From: Leptospira ellinghausenii
GTDB lineage: Bacteria > Spirochaetota > Leptospiria > Leptospirales > Leptospiraceae
Assembly: GCF_003114815.1 (NCBI RefSeq)
Contig: NZ_BFAZ01000005.1
Location: forward strand, 124,001 to 188,000
DNA: 64,000 bases
Direction of reading: 5' to 3'
In this document: piece after piece, positions 9,567 to 18,326 of the stretch
Layout of the letters: each line of letters starts with the position of its first letter
Position numbering within the stretch: position 1 is the first letter of the stretch
Made by a program: the position numbers and the translations under genes
Notes under the pieces: generated by a model
What the model was told of the DNA's origin: nothing
What the model saw: only the letters and a program-made list of their open reading frames with translations
The model's database searches: none

Positions 9567-10197
9567 TTAGATTCTCTTCTTTTAATTCTTCTGGTAATGA
9601 ATCCAAATCAAAATCAGGATTCATTTCAGTTTCATCGGTTACAATAATAGACTCAGGAGTAAAATCTTCGAATTTGAGTTCTTTGACTTCCACTGGAGTT
9701 GGTAGGTCTGTCAATTTACTTAAACCAAAATGTAATAAAAATTCGTTTGTGGTTCCGTATAAAGTGGGTCTACCTGGAACTTCTTTTTGTCCGACAGCTT
9801 TGACCAATTTTTTGGACATTAGGCTTGCCACCATGGCCCTTGAGGATACTCCACGAATCTCATCTAACTCAGTCAAGGTGATTGGTTGTTTGTAGGCTAT
9901 GATTGCAAGAGTGTCGAGTGTTCCCCGGGAAAGAGTTTCTCTTTTTTTATCTTTAAAAATATGAGATAGAATTTCACTGTACTTTTGGTTTGTAATGAAT
10001 TGGTACCCTCCAGCGATTTCTCTGAGTAAAAAACCACCTTCTCTTTCTTGGTAATCAAGTATCAATTCATCTAAAAGTTCTCTTGCTTCTGTTTTTTCAA
10101 TTCCACAAGACTTAGCCAGTGCAGATAATTTGATTGGATCTGAAGATAAAAAGAGAAGTGCCTCAAGAAGGCCCTTTGTATAGTTTCTTTCTTCCAA
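9559..10197 (-). CDS. scpB: segregation and condensation protein B
   Basis: 212 residues: two winged-helix domains typical of ScpB (LLEALLFLSSDPIKL at the N terminus, RGTLDTLAIIAYKQPIT in the middle, GRPTLYGTTNEFLLHFGL near 155-172), then an acidic tail. ScpB binds ScpA and SMC to form the bacterial condensin that organises and segregates the nucleoid. It lies 6 bases downstream of scpA. Confidence 0.95.
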   Translation of the reverse strand: MEERNYTKGLLEALLFLSSDPIKLSALAKSCGIEKTEARELLDELILDYQEREGGFLLREIAGGYQFITNQKYSEILSHIFKDKKRETLSRGTLDTLAIIAYKQPITLTELDEIRGVSSRAMVASLMSKKLVKAVGQKEVPGRPTLYGTTNEFLLHFGLSKLTDLPTPVEVKELKFEDFTPESIIVTDETEMNPDFDLDSLPEELKEENLNE

Positions 10198-10203
10198 ATT
10201 GAT

Positions 10204-10947
10204 CTAAACCTTGACTATTTTGATTTCTCCGAAAACTGCATGTTGGATCACTTTGCAAACTCGGATTTTAACAACTTCTAATACAGCAAGGAAGGCTGCG
10301 ACGATTTCTTTTTTTTCTGGTTTGTCATTTTCAAACAAATCCATGAAGTGAATTTCGCCAGTTTTTTCTAGGAGATTTTGCAGGTATGCCATTTTGTCTT
10401 CGACCGAATATTGGGATACCCCTTCATAAATCGGTATCTGCTCTTCGGCTTCATTGGAACTTTCTTGTTCCAATATCGAATTGAAGGCAGAAATGAGATC
10501 AACAAGACTCACATCTAACCAATTTTCAGTTTCATCCAAAACTTGGTTTGTTTCCCGTGTGAACATACCTGCGGTCAATCTGTCCAGTTCTGCTAATCGT
10601 TGTCCCGCCATTTGGAATTTTTTGTGTTCCAAAAGTTTGTCCACAAGTTCCTTGGGAAGGGGTGGGTCATAGTCTTCTTCTTCAAACCCAGGGTCTGGAA
10701 GTAGAGCCTTGGATTTCAGGTATACCAAATGTGAAGCCATCACAGCAAACTCGGAAGTGAGCTCGATGGACAAGGATTGACTCGTTCTCAAAAATTGAAT
10801 GAAATCAGATGTGATACGCGAAAGGGAGACTTCAAAGATATCCACCTTATAACTATCAATCAGAGACCATAAAACCGTCAAAGGTCCTTCAGTCAACCCA
10901 CCGTCCTGGTTTTGCCACCGGACGATAAACTCCGGGGTTTGGGACAC
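10204..10947 (-). CDS. scpA: segregation and condensation protein A (kleisin)
   Basis: 247 residues. The kleisin N-terminal domain has GPLTVLWSLIDSYKVDIFEV and the MASHLVYLKSKALLP helix, followed by an acidic linker and the C-terminal winged helix (FLAVLEVVKIRVCKVIQ) that contacts the SMC head. Members bridge the two SMC ATPase heads. The gene follows cheY after 3 bases and precedes scpB, so condensin and chemotaxis genes share a transcript, which is an unusual coupling. Confidence 0.95.
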   Translation of the reverse strand: MSQTPEFIVRWQNQDGGLTEGPLTVLWSLIDSYKVDIFEVSLSRITSDFIQFLRTSQSLSIELTSEFAVMASHLVYLKSKALLPDPGFEEEDYDPPLPKELVDKLLEHKKFQMAGQRLAELDRLTAGMFTRETNQVLDETENWLDVSLVDLISAFNSILEQESSNEAEEQIPIYEGVSQYSVEDKMAYLQNLLEKTGEIHFMDLFENDKPEKKEIVAAFLAVLEVVKIRVCKVIQHAVFGEIKIVKV

Positions 10948-10950
10948 GAT

Positions 10951-11313
10951 TTATAAACCTAATGCTTTTGCGGCAGCTTGTTGCAATCTTTCAGGTGGGA
11001 AAGGTTTCACAACAAAATCCTTTACACCCATTTTGATTGCCTTTGCTAAAAGGTCTTCTTGTCCAAGTGCCGTAACCATGATGATTTTTGCAGAAGCATC
11101 AAATTTGATAATCTCTTTTGTTGCTTCAATCCCATCTTTTTCCCGCATGGTAATGTCCATGGTGACTAAGTCTGGTTTGAGATTTTTGTACTGCTCAACC
11201 GCAATGTTACCATTTTCTGCTTCACCAACGATTTCGTGACCTGCTCCAACTAACGCATCTTTAACGAGCGTTCTCATGAATTTTGCATCATCTACAACCA
11301 AAATTCTTGCCAT
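10951..11313 (-). CDS. cheY: chemotaxis response regulator CheY
   Basis: 120 residues, a single receiver domain. The acidic pair is DD8-9, the phospho-acceptor is Asp53 (TMDITM), the switch Thr is in VTALG, and the conserved Lys is in KPFPPE. It is phosphorylated by CheA and binds the flagellar switch. The usual Pro after the phospho-site is replaced (TMREKDG instead of TMPxxDG), a mild variation. It lies 1 base downstream of cheB. Confidence 0.95.
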   Translation of the reverse strand: MARILVVDDAKFMRTLVKDALVGAGHEIVGEAENGNIAVEQYKNLKPDLVTMDITMREKDGIEATKEIIKFDASAKIIMVTALGQEDLLAKAIKMGVKDFVVKPFPPERLQQAAAKALGL

Positions 11314-11314
11314 G

Positions 11315-12382
11315 TTAATTCCCTCTCGACTTTAATAATTCAATCATTTTTGGTACTAATTCATCCACTGGGAGAACAAAATCAATTCCCCCAAGTTCTA
11401 CAGCCACACGGTTCATTCCATACACAACAGAAGTTGCTTCATTCTGCGCCAAAGTAATACCACCTTTCGCGTGTATGTTGGAAATGGCATGTGAACCATC
11501 TTTACCCATACCTGTCATGATCATGGATAACAAATGATCGCCTCCATACGTTTCCACTAAACTATCAAACAATACTTCAATGGAAGGCCTATGTCCATTC
11601 ACTTGTTCTGAATGGGTAAGCTCTATGAAACGATCTTTTCCTTTTGAAACTACCTTCATTTGGTAGTCACCAGGGGCAATGTAAGCGGTTCCTGCTTGCA
11701 CCAAATCACCCTGTTCTGCTTCTTTCACATGTATTTTAGACAAAGAATTTAACCTGTCTGCAAAAGCTTTCGTAAATCCTGCTGGCATATGTTGCACAAC
11801 AAAAATGGGCTTTGCAAAATCAGCTGGAATCCCTGCAAAAACGGTTTGTAATGCTTTTGGTCCCCCCGTGGAGGTTCCAATTCCGATAGCATCTACTTGG
11901 ATCGGTTTTTGAAAACTTTTATTTAATTGCCGTTCGGTCCGTTCAGGACGGGAAATGAATTCCGGACTGACAAGTTTGGAATCCGAAAACCCTTTGATTT
12001 TGAGAGATAAAACTGCTGCTATGTCTTCTGGCGAAAACTGATTTCCACTCGAGGGTTTTGGGATAAAATCAACTGCTCCAAGTTCCAATGCCTTAAAGGT
12101 AGCATCGGCACCATGTTGTGTAAGAACCGACAACATGATCACATGGCTCGGAAGTTTTTTCTTTTTGATTTCAGCGAGAGCAGTTAATCCATCCATGATG
12201 GGCATCTCGATGTCCAAAACGATAAAATCTGGTTTTAACTTTTCAGCAAGATCAATACAGTCCATCCCTGTTTTGCCAGTGGCAATTACAGAAACTTCCT
12301 CTTTTTTAGTGAGTGCATCACTTAAAATATTTCTCACAAGAAGTGAGTCATCAATGATCACAACGGTCGGTTTTTTGTTCAT
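11315..12382 (-). CDS. cheB: protein-glutamate methylesterase/glutaminase CheB
   Basis: 355 residues. The N-terminal receiver domain has its phospho-Asp in VLDIEMPIMDG near residue 57. The C-terminal methylesterase domain has GTSTGGPKAL (catalytic Ser, about 173), VQHMPAGFT (His, about 199) and MTGMGKDG (Asp, about 295). It demethylates or deamidates chemoreceptor glutamates for adaptation. It overlaps cheA by 4 bases. No cheR is in the window; the partner methyltransferase must be elsewhere. Confidence 0.97.
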   Translation of the reverse strand: MNKKPTVVIIDDSLLVRNILSDALTKKEEVSVIATGKTGMDCIDLAEKLKPDFIVLDIEMPIMDGLTALAEIKKKKLPSHVIMLSVLTQHGADATFKALELGAVDFIPKPSSGNQFSPEDIAAVLSLKIKGFSDSKLVSPEFISRPERTERQLNKSFQKPIQVDAIGIGTSTGGPKALQTVFAGIPADFAKPIFVVQHMPAGFTKAFADRLNSLSKIHVKEAEQGDLVQAGTAYIAPGDYQMKVVSKGKDRFIELTHSEQVNGHRPSIEVLFDSLVETYGGDHLLSMIMTGMGKDGSHAISNIHAKGGITLAQNEATSVVYGMNRVAVELGGIDFVLPVDELVPKMIELLKSRGN

Positions 12383-15300
12383 GATCTATGAATTAACTCA
12401 ACTAACTCGTCAAAATCAGGTAAGAATACTAAAACACCAATTAGGTTACTACCTTGGTGGTTAAACTCAGTATGCATGGACAAAAACTTTGTTCTTTCTG
12501 GTTTTACAATGTCCACTACTTCCATAAAACTGCCAGTGATCATTTCAGGAACAGAAGGTAAAATTTCTTTCTTCAATTTGTTGGAAAGAGAGTTCATAAC
12601 ACTCGAACAAACAATATTGGAAATTTCAGATAATACAGACATCATATCATCCGATAATTTATGATTGCTACCATCTGCATACTTTGCTTCTTCAGAACCA
12701 AGAAGTTCTCTCGCAATTTCGGAGCCATTTTCTTCCGAAAACATCATGAGTAAATTTCCGTTTAGATCACCAGTCATTCGGATTTTCATTCCAAAAAATT
12801 GGTCCATGGAATAACGGAATTCTTTCGCCAAACCATCTCGGTCCGTAAGTTTAATTTCGGGAATGAATAACTCTACTTCTTTACCTACCAACTGAGACAA
12901 CACAACACCAGCATTCATCATTCCAGTGTTGACAATGTTTTCCAATTTTTTTATGTCTTTGGAAGACATGATCTCATTGATAGCTTCATTACTCAGTGAA
13001 GCAACTTGATTGAGTCGTTCTTCTTTTTGTTCGACAAAGCCTTTAATGATTTCTGCAGCTTGTTCTCTTTCCGTTAGTTTTACATTTTCTATTTTTGCAA
13101 CGTCAGCAAGCCTATGGATCTCGTCAGTTTTATGATCCAAAACAAGTGTTGAAGTAATGGTTTCGTTTACGGAAGAATGATCTTCATTGTGCCCATTCAC
13201 AGTAGTTTCTTTTTTAGTTACTTCTGTTGTGATTTTTTGGTTAGTCACAGGTTCTTCAGTAAACACTTCTTCTTTTGGAACAATGATGTGTTTTTCGATT
13301 TTATGTTTTTCTTTTTTGATTCGCGATTTGTCTTTTGCCCGTAACTCAATGAGTTTCGCATTATAACGATTTGTAGGGTGGTTTGATTTGAATATGTATT
13401 CAGAATCAGACATTTCAAGCGAACGAATTGTGGATGAACGTTTCATCATCTCACCAGATACAAGTTTATCCGTCCAATCTACTTTATCAGCAGCAATCTC
13501 AACTAGCCCAGGAATGTCTAAGACCAAAATGATGGTTCCATCTCCCATGATGGTGGCACCAGTTAACCCTTGAACGTCTTGGAAATTTTTCCCAAGTGAC
13601 TTGATCACCGTTTCATGTTTTCCTATGAGATCATCGACCATAAAACCAAGTTTCCTTGTTTTGTAGTTCACAATCACGACAGGAACTTCCACCATTTCTT
13701 GTTTGTCGGCAAGACCCAAAATACGATTGAGTCGGTAAATAGGAAGAACTTCTCCTCTTAGGTTGATGATCTCATGCCCTTCTAGAGTTGTGATTTGGTC
13801 GAGGTTCACTTTGATCGTTTCAGATACTTCTGATAATGGGAAAGCATACACTTCTTCTTCCATGATCACAAGGATGGATGGAATGATCGCAAGGGCTTGT
13901 GGGAAAGACAAAGTAAAAGAAGATCCTTTTCCTTCTTCTGAATGAATGATGATTTTTCCTTTAAACTCTTCAATGAGTTTGTTCACCACATTCATTCCAA
14001 CTCCACGGCCTGAAATATCGGAAATTTTATCCGCTGTAGAAAAACCTGGAGCAAAAATAAACTGAAAGATGTCAGATTCTGATAAGTTTTGGGAATCGGC
14101 TTCGGTAACTAACCCACGTTCGATGGCTTTTTTTAGGATTTTATTTTTATTAAGGCCCTTACCATCATCCCGAATTTCCACAAGGATATTGGAGCCACCT
14201 TGGTAAGCATTGAGTTCGACAGTTCCTTCTTCCGATTTACTAGCAAGTTTTCGCTCTTCCGGAGATTCAATTCCATGGTCAACTGAGTTTCGGATGAGAT
14301 GGATGAGTGGTTCTCCAATCGCATCGATGACTTTTTTATCAAGTTCTGTATTTTCACCACGTAAAACCAAATTCACTTGTTTGCCAGTTTCCAATGACAA
14401 ATCACGGATCAGCCTAGTGAAACGATTGAACACAGATCCAATCGGAACCATTCGAATGTTCATGATTCCTGTTTGTAGGTCTTTGGAAATACGATTGATT
14501 TGGTCGATTTTACCCTTTAGTTCATTGAATAAAGAATCTTCCCCGAACTGTGATACCAAATCATCATAGATTTTTTGGAATCCAGAGTTTGTGATCACAA
14601 GCTCACCCACATTGTTCATGAGTTGGTCGAGTTTATCAGAGGATACCTTGATGGTGCGCATCACAACTTTTGAATCGGTTACGGCCTTTTCAAAATTGGC
14701 AGAACCTTTCACCACCACCCTTTCTTCCGTATCATTCGAAATCGAACTTACTGGATTGTTTACTGTGGGTGTTACATCGACTCGTTTTTCCAGTGCTTCC
14801 ATTTCCGTTTGAGGGATTTGGAGTTCCATTACCGTAAGAGTATCCACCATATCAATGTTACATTGTGTATATAGTTCGTCTTTTGAATATTTAGTAACAG
14901 TAATAAATGAAAGTGCAAAACTACCTTGTCCATTATCCAAAGCTTCTTCGGATGGATTACACCGAACAATAACACCTGACTGTTTGACTGACTGTAAAAT
15001 CAGTAGTAACCGAAGGTTTTGCATCGGAGTTTCATTTTTTAAACGAAGGTCAACAGTAAATGCAGATTGGCCGTCTTCTTCTTTCAGTGCAGTTCTGATT
15101 TCAGAAATTTCGTCTTCGGTCAGATTCCCAATAGATGTTTGGTTTCCAACTTGTCCTTGTTTGGTTCCAGAAGTTGCGACTGCCGATTTAGAGGTACTTC
15201 CACCACCAGATACAGATACAGATACTTCATAATCTTGGAGTTTTTGGATCATGTCAGTGAAAGGGGTCTCCACTTTGATACCGTTAGCAACACCTTCTAT

Positions 15301-15603
15301 CACTTGTTTGATCAAATCAAAACATTCAAAAAGTAAATTTACGAGTTTAACATTAATTTCTAAACTACCTTCTCTAATTTTTTGGAGAAGGTTTTCCATC
15401 GTGTGAGCGAGGTCGGATAAATTATACAATCCAACAAAAGCCGATGAACTTTTTAAGGAATGAGCTGCACGAAAGATATCGTTGATGATTTCGGGATTTT
15501 CGTGGTCCTTCTCTAGTTTTACCAAATTGGAATTGAGTTCTTCAATTTGGTCCTCGGACTCTTCCAGGAAAACTTCTGTGTATTCACCTAAAATTCCAGC
15601 CAA
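12379..15603 (-). CDS. cheA: CheA chemotaxis histidine kinase with C-terminal CheC-like phosphatase domain
   Basis: 1074 residues, well above the usual 650-750. Order: HPt with His48 (RAAHSLKSSS); a P2-like region about 160-265; dimerisation helices about 325-400; HATPase with N box (RNSVDHG, about 440), G1 (DDGKGL, about 480) and G2 (GRGVGMN, about 533); CheW-like domain about 575-710 (INLRGEVLPIYRLN). A charged linker (about 730-860) follows. Then comes a CheC/CheX-type domain (about 870-1074) with two pseudo-repeats: NTGMMNAGVVLSQL and SEISNIVCSSVMNSLS. The second repeat keeps the ExxN pair used by CheC to dephosphorylate CheY-P; the first reads NxxN. One protein may thus both phosphorylate and dephosphorylate CheY. 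Confidence 0.93.
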   Translation of the reverse strand: MAGILGEYTEVFLEESEDQIEELNSNLVKLEKDHENPEIINDIFRAAHSLKSSSAFVGLYNLSDLAHTMENLLQKIREGSLEINVKLVNLLFECFDLIKQVIEGVANGIKVETPFTDMIQKLQDYEVSVSVSGGGSTSKSAVATSGTKQGQVGNQTSIGNLTEDEISEIRTALKEEDGQSAFTVDLRLKNETPMQNLRLLLILQSVKQSGVIVRCNPSEEALDNGQGSFALSFITVTKYSKDELYTQCNIDMVDTLTVMELQIPQTEMEALEKRVDVTPTVNNPVSSISNDTEERVVVKGSANFEKAVTDSKVVMRTIKVSSDKLDQLMNNVGELVITNSGFQKIYDDLVSQFGEDSLFNELKGKIDQINRISKDLQTGIMNIRMVPIGSVFNRFTRLIRDLSLETGKQVNLVLRGENTELDKKVIDAIGEPLIHLIRNSVDHGIESPEERKLASKSEEGTVELNAYQGGSNILVEIRDDGKGLNKNKILKKAIERGLVTEADSQNLSESDIFQFIFAPGFSTADKISDISGRGVGMNVVNKLIEEFKGKIIIHSEEGKGSSFTLSFPQALAIIPSILVIMEEEVYAFPLSEVSETIKVNLDQITTLEGHEIINLRGEVLPIYRLNRILGLADKQEMVEVPVVIVNYKTRKLGFMVDDLIGKHETVIKSLGKNFQDVQGLTGATIMGDGTIILVLDIPGLVEIAADKVDWTDKLVSGEMMKRSSTIRSLEMSDSEYIFKSNHPTNRYNAKLIELRAKDKSRIKKEKHKIEKHIIVPKEEVFTEEPVTNQKITTEVTKKETTVNGHNEDHSSVNETITSTLVLDHKTDEIHRLADVAKIENVKLTEREQAAEIIKGFVEQKEERLNQVASLSNEAINEIMSSKDIKKLENIVNTGMMNAGVVLSQLVGKEVELFIPEIKLTDRDGLAKEFRYSMDQFFGMKIRMTGDLNGNLLMMFSEENGSEIARELLGSEEAKYADGSNHKLSDDMMSVLSEISNIVCSSVMNSLSNKLKKEILPSVPEMITGSFMEVVDIVKPERTKFLSMHTEFNHQGSNLIGVLVFLPDFDELVELIHRS

Positions 15604-15621
15604 TGTCGTATCCCCTATTCC

Positions 15622-16125
15622 TTACTTTGTGGTAGAAACAAAATTTACAATTTGTTCCAAATCCAAATTCAAAATCAAATGGTCTTCGTAACGTGATACA
15701 GATTCAACCATCTTACTATAGTTTAACGACAAGTCATCAGTTGTATAACTGATAAAATCCTTTTGGATTTTTACAACTTGTTTGACTTCATCCACTAAAA
15801 CCCCAATTCGTTTTTCCTCTAACATAACAACTACGATACGCGAAATAGGATAAATGTCAGAATCAGTATTATGGAATCTTTTTTTCAAATCAACAATTGG
15901 GATAATTTCCCCTCTTAAGTTGATCACTCCTAAAATATAATCTTCTACATTAGGAATACGAGTGATTAGAACAGGTTTTAAAATTTCATGAACCAGTAGC
16001 AAACGGATCCCAAAAAATTCCTTTTCGATCGTAAAGGTAAGAAATTGTTCAAGGTCTCCTAAATCAGACTCTTGTTCCATTTTGGTTTTTTCCGCAAGGG
16101 ATGTGAGGAGTTTTTCTTGGTCCAT
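15622..16125 (-). CDS. cheW: chemotaxis coupling protein CheW
   Basis: 167 residues, a single CheW domain: FTIEKEFFGIRLLLVHEI, RIPNVEDYILGVINLRGEI, PIVDLKKRF and VDEVKQVVKI. It links chemoreceptors to CheA at the inner membrane. It is the first gene of the cheW-cheA-cheB-cheY run, 18 bases upstream of cheA. A 6-bp hairpin (GAATCC/GGATTC, 16147-16163) precedes it but lacks a T run, so read-through from the upstream gene is likely. Confidence 0.95.
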   Translation of the reverse strand: MDQEKLLTSLAEKTKMEQESDLGDLEQFLTFTIEKEFFGIRLLLVHEILKPVLITRIPNVEDYILGVINLRGEIIPIVDLKKRFHNTDSDIYPISRIVVVMLEEKRIGVLVDEVKQVVKIQKDFISYTTDDLSLNYSKMVESVSRYEDHLILNLDLEQIVNFVSTTK

Positions 16126-16161
16126 ATGCTTCTTGGAATCGTGTCAGAATCCTACGTGGAT

Positions 16162-16746
16162 TCAATCGAAAAAAGAATGAATCTGAAATTCCGTAATCAT
16201 TTTTCCGACTTTAACATCGTGTTCTTCTACTTGGAATGGGACGGGAAAAAATTTAGAAAAACTAAACCCAATTGTTTTCTTTTGCACCGATTCTTTGTGC
16301 AAAATGCGGTCATAATACCCACCACCTCTTCCAAGGCGAAATCCATTTTCATGGTAACCAAGACCTGGAACCAGGATCAAATCCGCTTCCTCTACGGAAA
16401 TCTCCTCATCTCCTATCGGTTCAAAGATTCCATACGGGCCTTTTTCAAAAGAGAACGGACGAAGGAAACATAATCCTTTGTCTTGGACCACTTTTGGAAA
16501 GTACCACTTCGCAGAATGCCTGGATTCAATAAAACTTGTGGGTTTTGGTAAGGGAGATGATTCGATGATAGGCAGTACATCCACTTCCCATTGCAAGTCA
16601 GGAACATAAGTGATGATTTTGGAGTTTCCCTGTAATAAAGGGAATAGTCTTTTGAGAATCGCTGATTCTAACTCTTCTCGGTCACTCAGTTTTGGGATAT
16701 TGGTTTTGAGGATCTTCCTTGCGTCTTGTTTGGAAATCGAATTCAA
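16162..16746 (-). CDS. 5-formyltetrahydrofolate cyclo-ligase
   Basis: 194 residues. Converts 5-formyl-THF to 5,10-methenyl-THF with ATP in the cytoplasm. The C-terminal signature LVPGLGYHENGFRLGRGGGY matches the family's ATP/folate site, and the N-terminal ARKIL and basic residues fit as well. It overlaps zapA by 4 bases; this zapA next to cyclo-ligase arrangement recurs in many bacteria, often with 6S RNA nearby, but here there is no room for an RNA gene between them. Confidence 0.9.
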   Translation of the reverse strand: MNSISKQDARKILKTNIPKLSDREELESAILKRLFPLLQGNSKIITYVPDLQWEVDVLPIIESSPLPKPTSFIESRHSAKWYFPKVVQDKGLCFLRPFSFEKGPYGIFEPIGDEEISVEEADLILVPGLGYHENGFRLGRGGGYYDRILHKESVQKKTIGFSFSKFFPVPFQVEEHDVKVGKMITEFQIHSFFD

Positions 16747-17060
16747 AAATGGTCCCCAATGATTCCCTCTTCCAATAAAGAGATAATTTTTTTCGTACGT
16801 TCTTCCAATTCTGGATTTTCATTCACTTTGGCAGTGACATCCCGCATTTGGAATAACTCGTCGGCTAAATTCAGTGCACAAAGTACGGCAATTTTGGTTT
16901 TGGATGCATTGGGTAAAACTTTCCCCAATTCCAAAAGGCGTGTTTCCACGTAGTCAGCAACTTCAGAAATATATCCTGAAGATGCTTCTCCTACGATTGT
17001 ATAAGTTTCACCAAATATTTGTTTGGTGATTTTATGAGAGTTTTGGGCAGAGTCTGCCAT
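16743..17060 (-). CDS. zapA: cell division protein ZapA
   Basis: 105 residues: KQIFGETYTIVGEASSGYIS is the N-terminal ZapA domain, followed by VADYVETRL and a dimerising helix with KTKIAVLCALNLADELFQ and a coiled-coil end. ZapA binds and bundles FtsZ. It begins 5 bases after the stop of an upstream coiled-coil protein, which might be its partner. Confidence 0.88.
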   Translation of the reverse strand: MADSAQNSHKITKQIFGETYTIVGEASSGYISEVADYVETRLLELGKVLPNASKTKIAVLCALNLADELFQMRDVTAKVNENPELEERTKKIISLLEEGIIGDHF

Positions 17061-17065
17061 ATGGA

Positions 17066-17704
17066 TTATTTAGGATCGTCTTCGATGATGAGAAAATCAT
17101 CATCATCATCCGCATCAAATACACTAATGGCTTCATCTTCATCATCGATGATGATATCGTCATCCTCATCAATCTCAACAGTTGGAACTTCGTCCTCAGT
17201 TTCCACAATGAGTTCTTCTTTTTCAAAGGATGCAGAGGCAGGAGTTTTTTCTAAAACATCTTCTCCGTGGAATTCCGATTCATCTTCATCAAGTAAGATA
17301 ATTTCATCATCGTCTTCTGTTGTGAGACTTGGTGTTACCGCAGCTGTCGCTTCTGGTGCCGAAGTTGGAACAGGTGCATCCACGGGTTGCGTTACTTTAG
17401 GAGTGGAACTACCAGTGGTCGGTAGGCCATCTAATCTTCCCAGGAGTTGGTGGACTTTGGATTCAAGTAAACCTTCTCTTTCTTTGAGTTGGTTTAATTC
17501 GTCCGTCGCGTCTTGGAGTTGAGAACGAAGTGTTTTTAATTCGCGCTCTTTTTCCTCCATTGCGAGCTTCATTTGGTCATTTTCCGCGCGGAGGGATTCG
17601 TTTTCCGTCTCTAGGCGTGCATTTTCTGTTCTTAGGTCCTGGATGAGCTCAAGGGCCTTAACAACTTTACTTTCTAGCTCTTCAATGGTTTCGATTTTTA
17701 ACAT
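17066..17704 (-). CDS. coiled-coil protein with acidic tail, possible ZapB-like partner
   Basis: 212 residues, not assignable to a named family with certainty. Residues about 1-85 form a continuous heptad coiled coil (IEELESKVVKALELIQDL, then ENARLETENESLRAEN), followed by LLGRLDGLP, a Thr/Pro/Ala-rich linker, and a highly acidic C terminus with runs of Asp and Glu. It lies just upstream of zapA; ZapB proteins are small coiled coils that work with ZapA, so a divisome role is an inference from context and shape. The acidic tail is unusual. Confidence 0.6.
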   Translation of the reverse strand: MLKIETIEELESKVVKALELIQDLRTENARLETENESLRAENDQMKLAMEEKERELKTLRSQLQDATDELNQLKEREGLLESKVHQLLGRLDGLPTTGSSTPKVTQPVDAPVPTSAPEATAAVTPSLTTEDDDEIILLDEDESEFHGEDVLEKTPASASFEKEELIVETEDEVPTVEIDEDDDIIIDDEDEAISVFDADDDDDFLIIEDDPK

Positions 17705-17718
17705 GATAACAATCCGAT

Positions 17719-17742
17719 GGAATAGAATAGACGAGCTATTCC
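17719..17742 (-). other. short hairpin after rplT
   Basis: GGAATAG and CTATTCC arms (7 bp) around a 10-base loop, between rplT and the coiled-coil gene. There is no T run, so it may be a processing or attenuation structure instead of a full terminator. Confidence 0.3.
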
Positions 17743-17761
17743 ATTCCTATCAAGCACTAAT

Positions 17762-18115
17762 TTACTTAGCGACTTTGGTTTTTTCTACGATGGCGTTGAA
17801 TACTTCTTTGTGGTTGTAAGCAAGATCAGCCAATGTCTTACGGTCTAAGTTGATGCCTTGTGTTTTGAGGGCATGGATGAATTTTGAATAAGACATTCCA
17901 TTTTCTCTCACTGCAGCATTAATGCGCGTAATCCAAAGTTTACGAAATTCGGACTTTTTCTTTCTACGGTCACGGTATGCCCATTGACCCGCTTTCATCA
18001 CAGCTGATTTTGCTGTTCTGAAAAGTTTAGAACGTCCACCTCTAAAACCTTTTGCTTTCGCAAGTAATTTCTTTCTACGATTCTTATGAATGGTTCCGTT
18101 GACTGCGCGTGGCAT
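17762..18115 (-). CDS. rplT: 50S ribosomal protein L20
   Basis: 117 residues, the normal length. Begins [18 protein letters not shown] and contains the conserved [15 protein letters not shown] and [15 protein letters not shown] blocks. It binds 23S rRNA early in assembly and in other bacteria represses its own operon. Third gene of infC-rpmI-rplT, 3 bases after rpmI. Confidence 0.98.
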   Translation of the reverse strand: MPRAVNGTIHKNRRKKLLAKAKGFRGGRSKLFRTAKSAVMKAGQWAYRDRRKKKSEFRKLWITRINAAVRENGMSYSKFIHALKTQGINLDRKTLADLAYNHKEVFNAIVEKTKVAK

Positions 18116-18118
18116 CGT

Positions 18119-18319
18119 TTAACCCCCGTAAGGTAGAAGTTTTTCTACACGGTTATAGTCGGTTTCATGGATGAGGTGCATTCCACGGCTTTGGTGTTTC
18201 ATCTTAGGAGATTTTTTCTCTAAGATATGTCTTCGGAACGCACAACCACGTTTGATTTTACCAGATTTGGTAAACTTAAAACGTTTGGCTGCTGCCCTAT
18301 TTGTCTTCAGCTTATACAT
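18119..18319 (-). CDS. rpmI: 50S ribosomal protein L35
   Basis: 66 residues. I start it at the ATG at 18319 ([17 protein letters not shown]), which gives the family length and has AAAGGAT about 8-10 bases upstream; a longer frame from 18346 would run into infC and add nine unconserved residues. It ends in [15 protein letters not shown] sequence typical of L35. Confidence 0.96.
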   Translation of the reverse strand: MYKLKTNRAAAKRFKFTKSGKIKRGCAFRRHILEKKSPKMKHQSRGMHLIHETDYNRVEKLLPYGG

Positions 18320-18326
18320 AGTTTTT

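Noticed and set aside
16147..16163. Terminator between the cyclo-ligase gene and cheW
   Set aside because: The 6-bp hairpin has no T run on the minus strand, so I do not call it a terminator.
17019..17522. Serine-rich plus-strand open frame
   Set aside because: It is the antisense of the Asp/Glu-rich tail of the coiled-coil protein; Ser runs come from GAT/GAA complements, and it has no ribosome-binding site or family resemblance.
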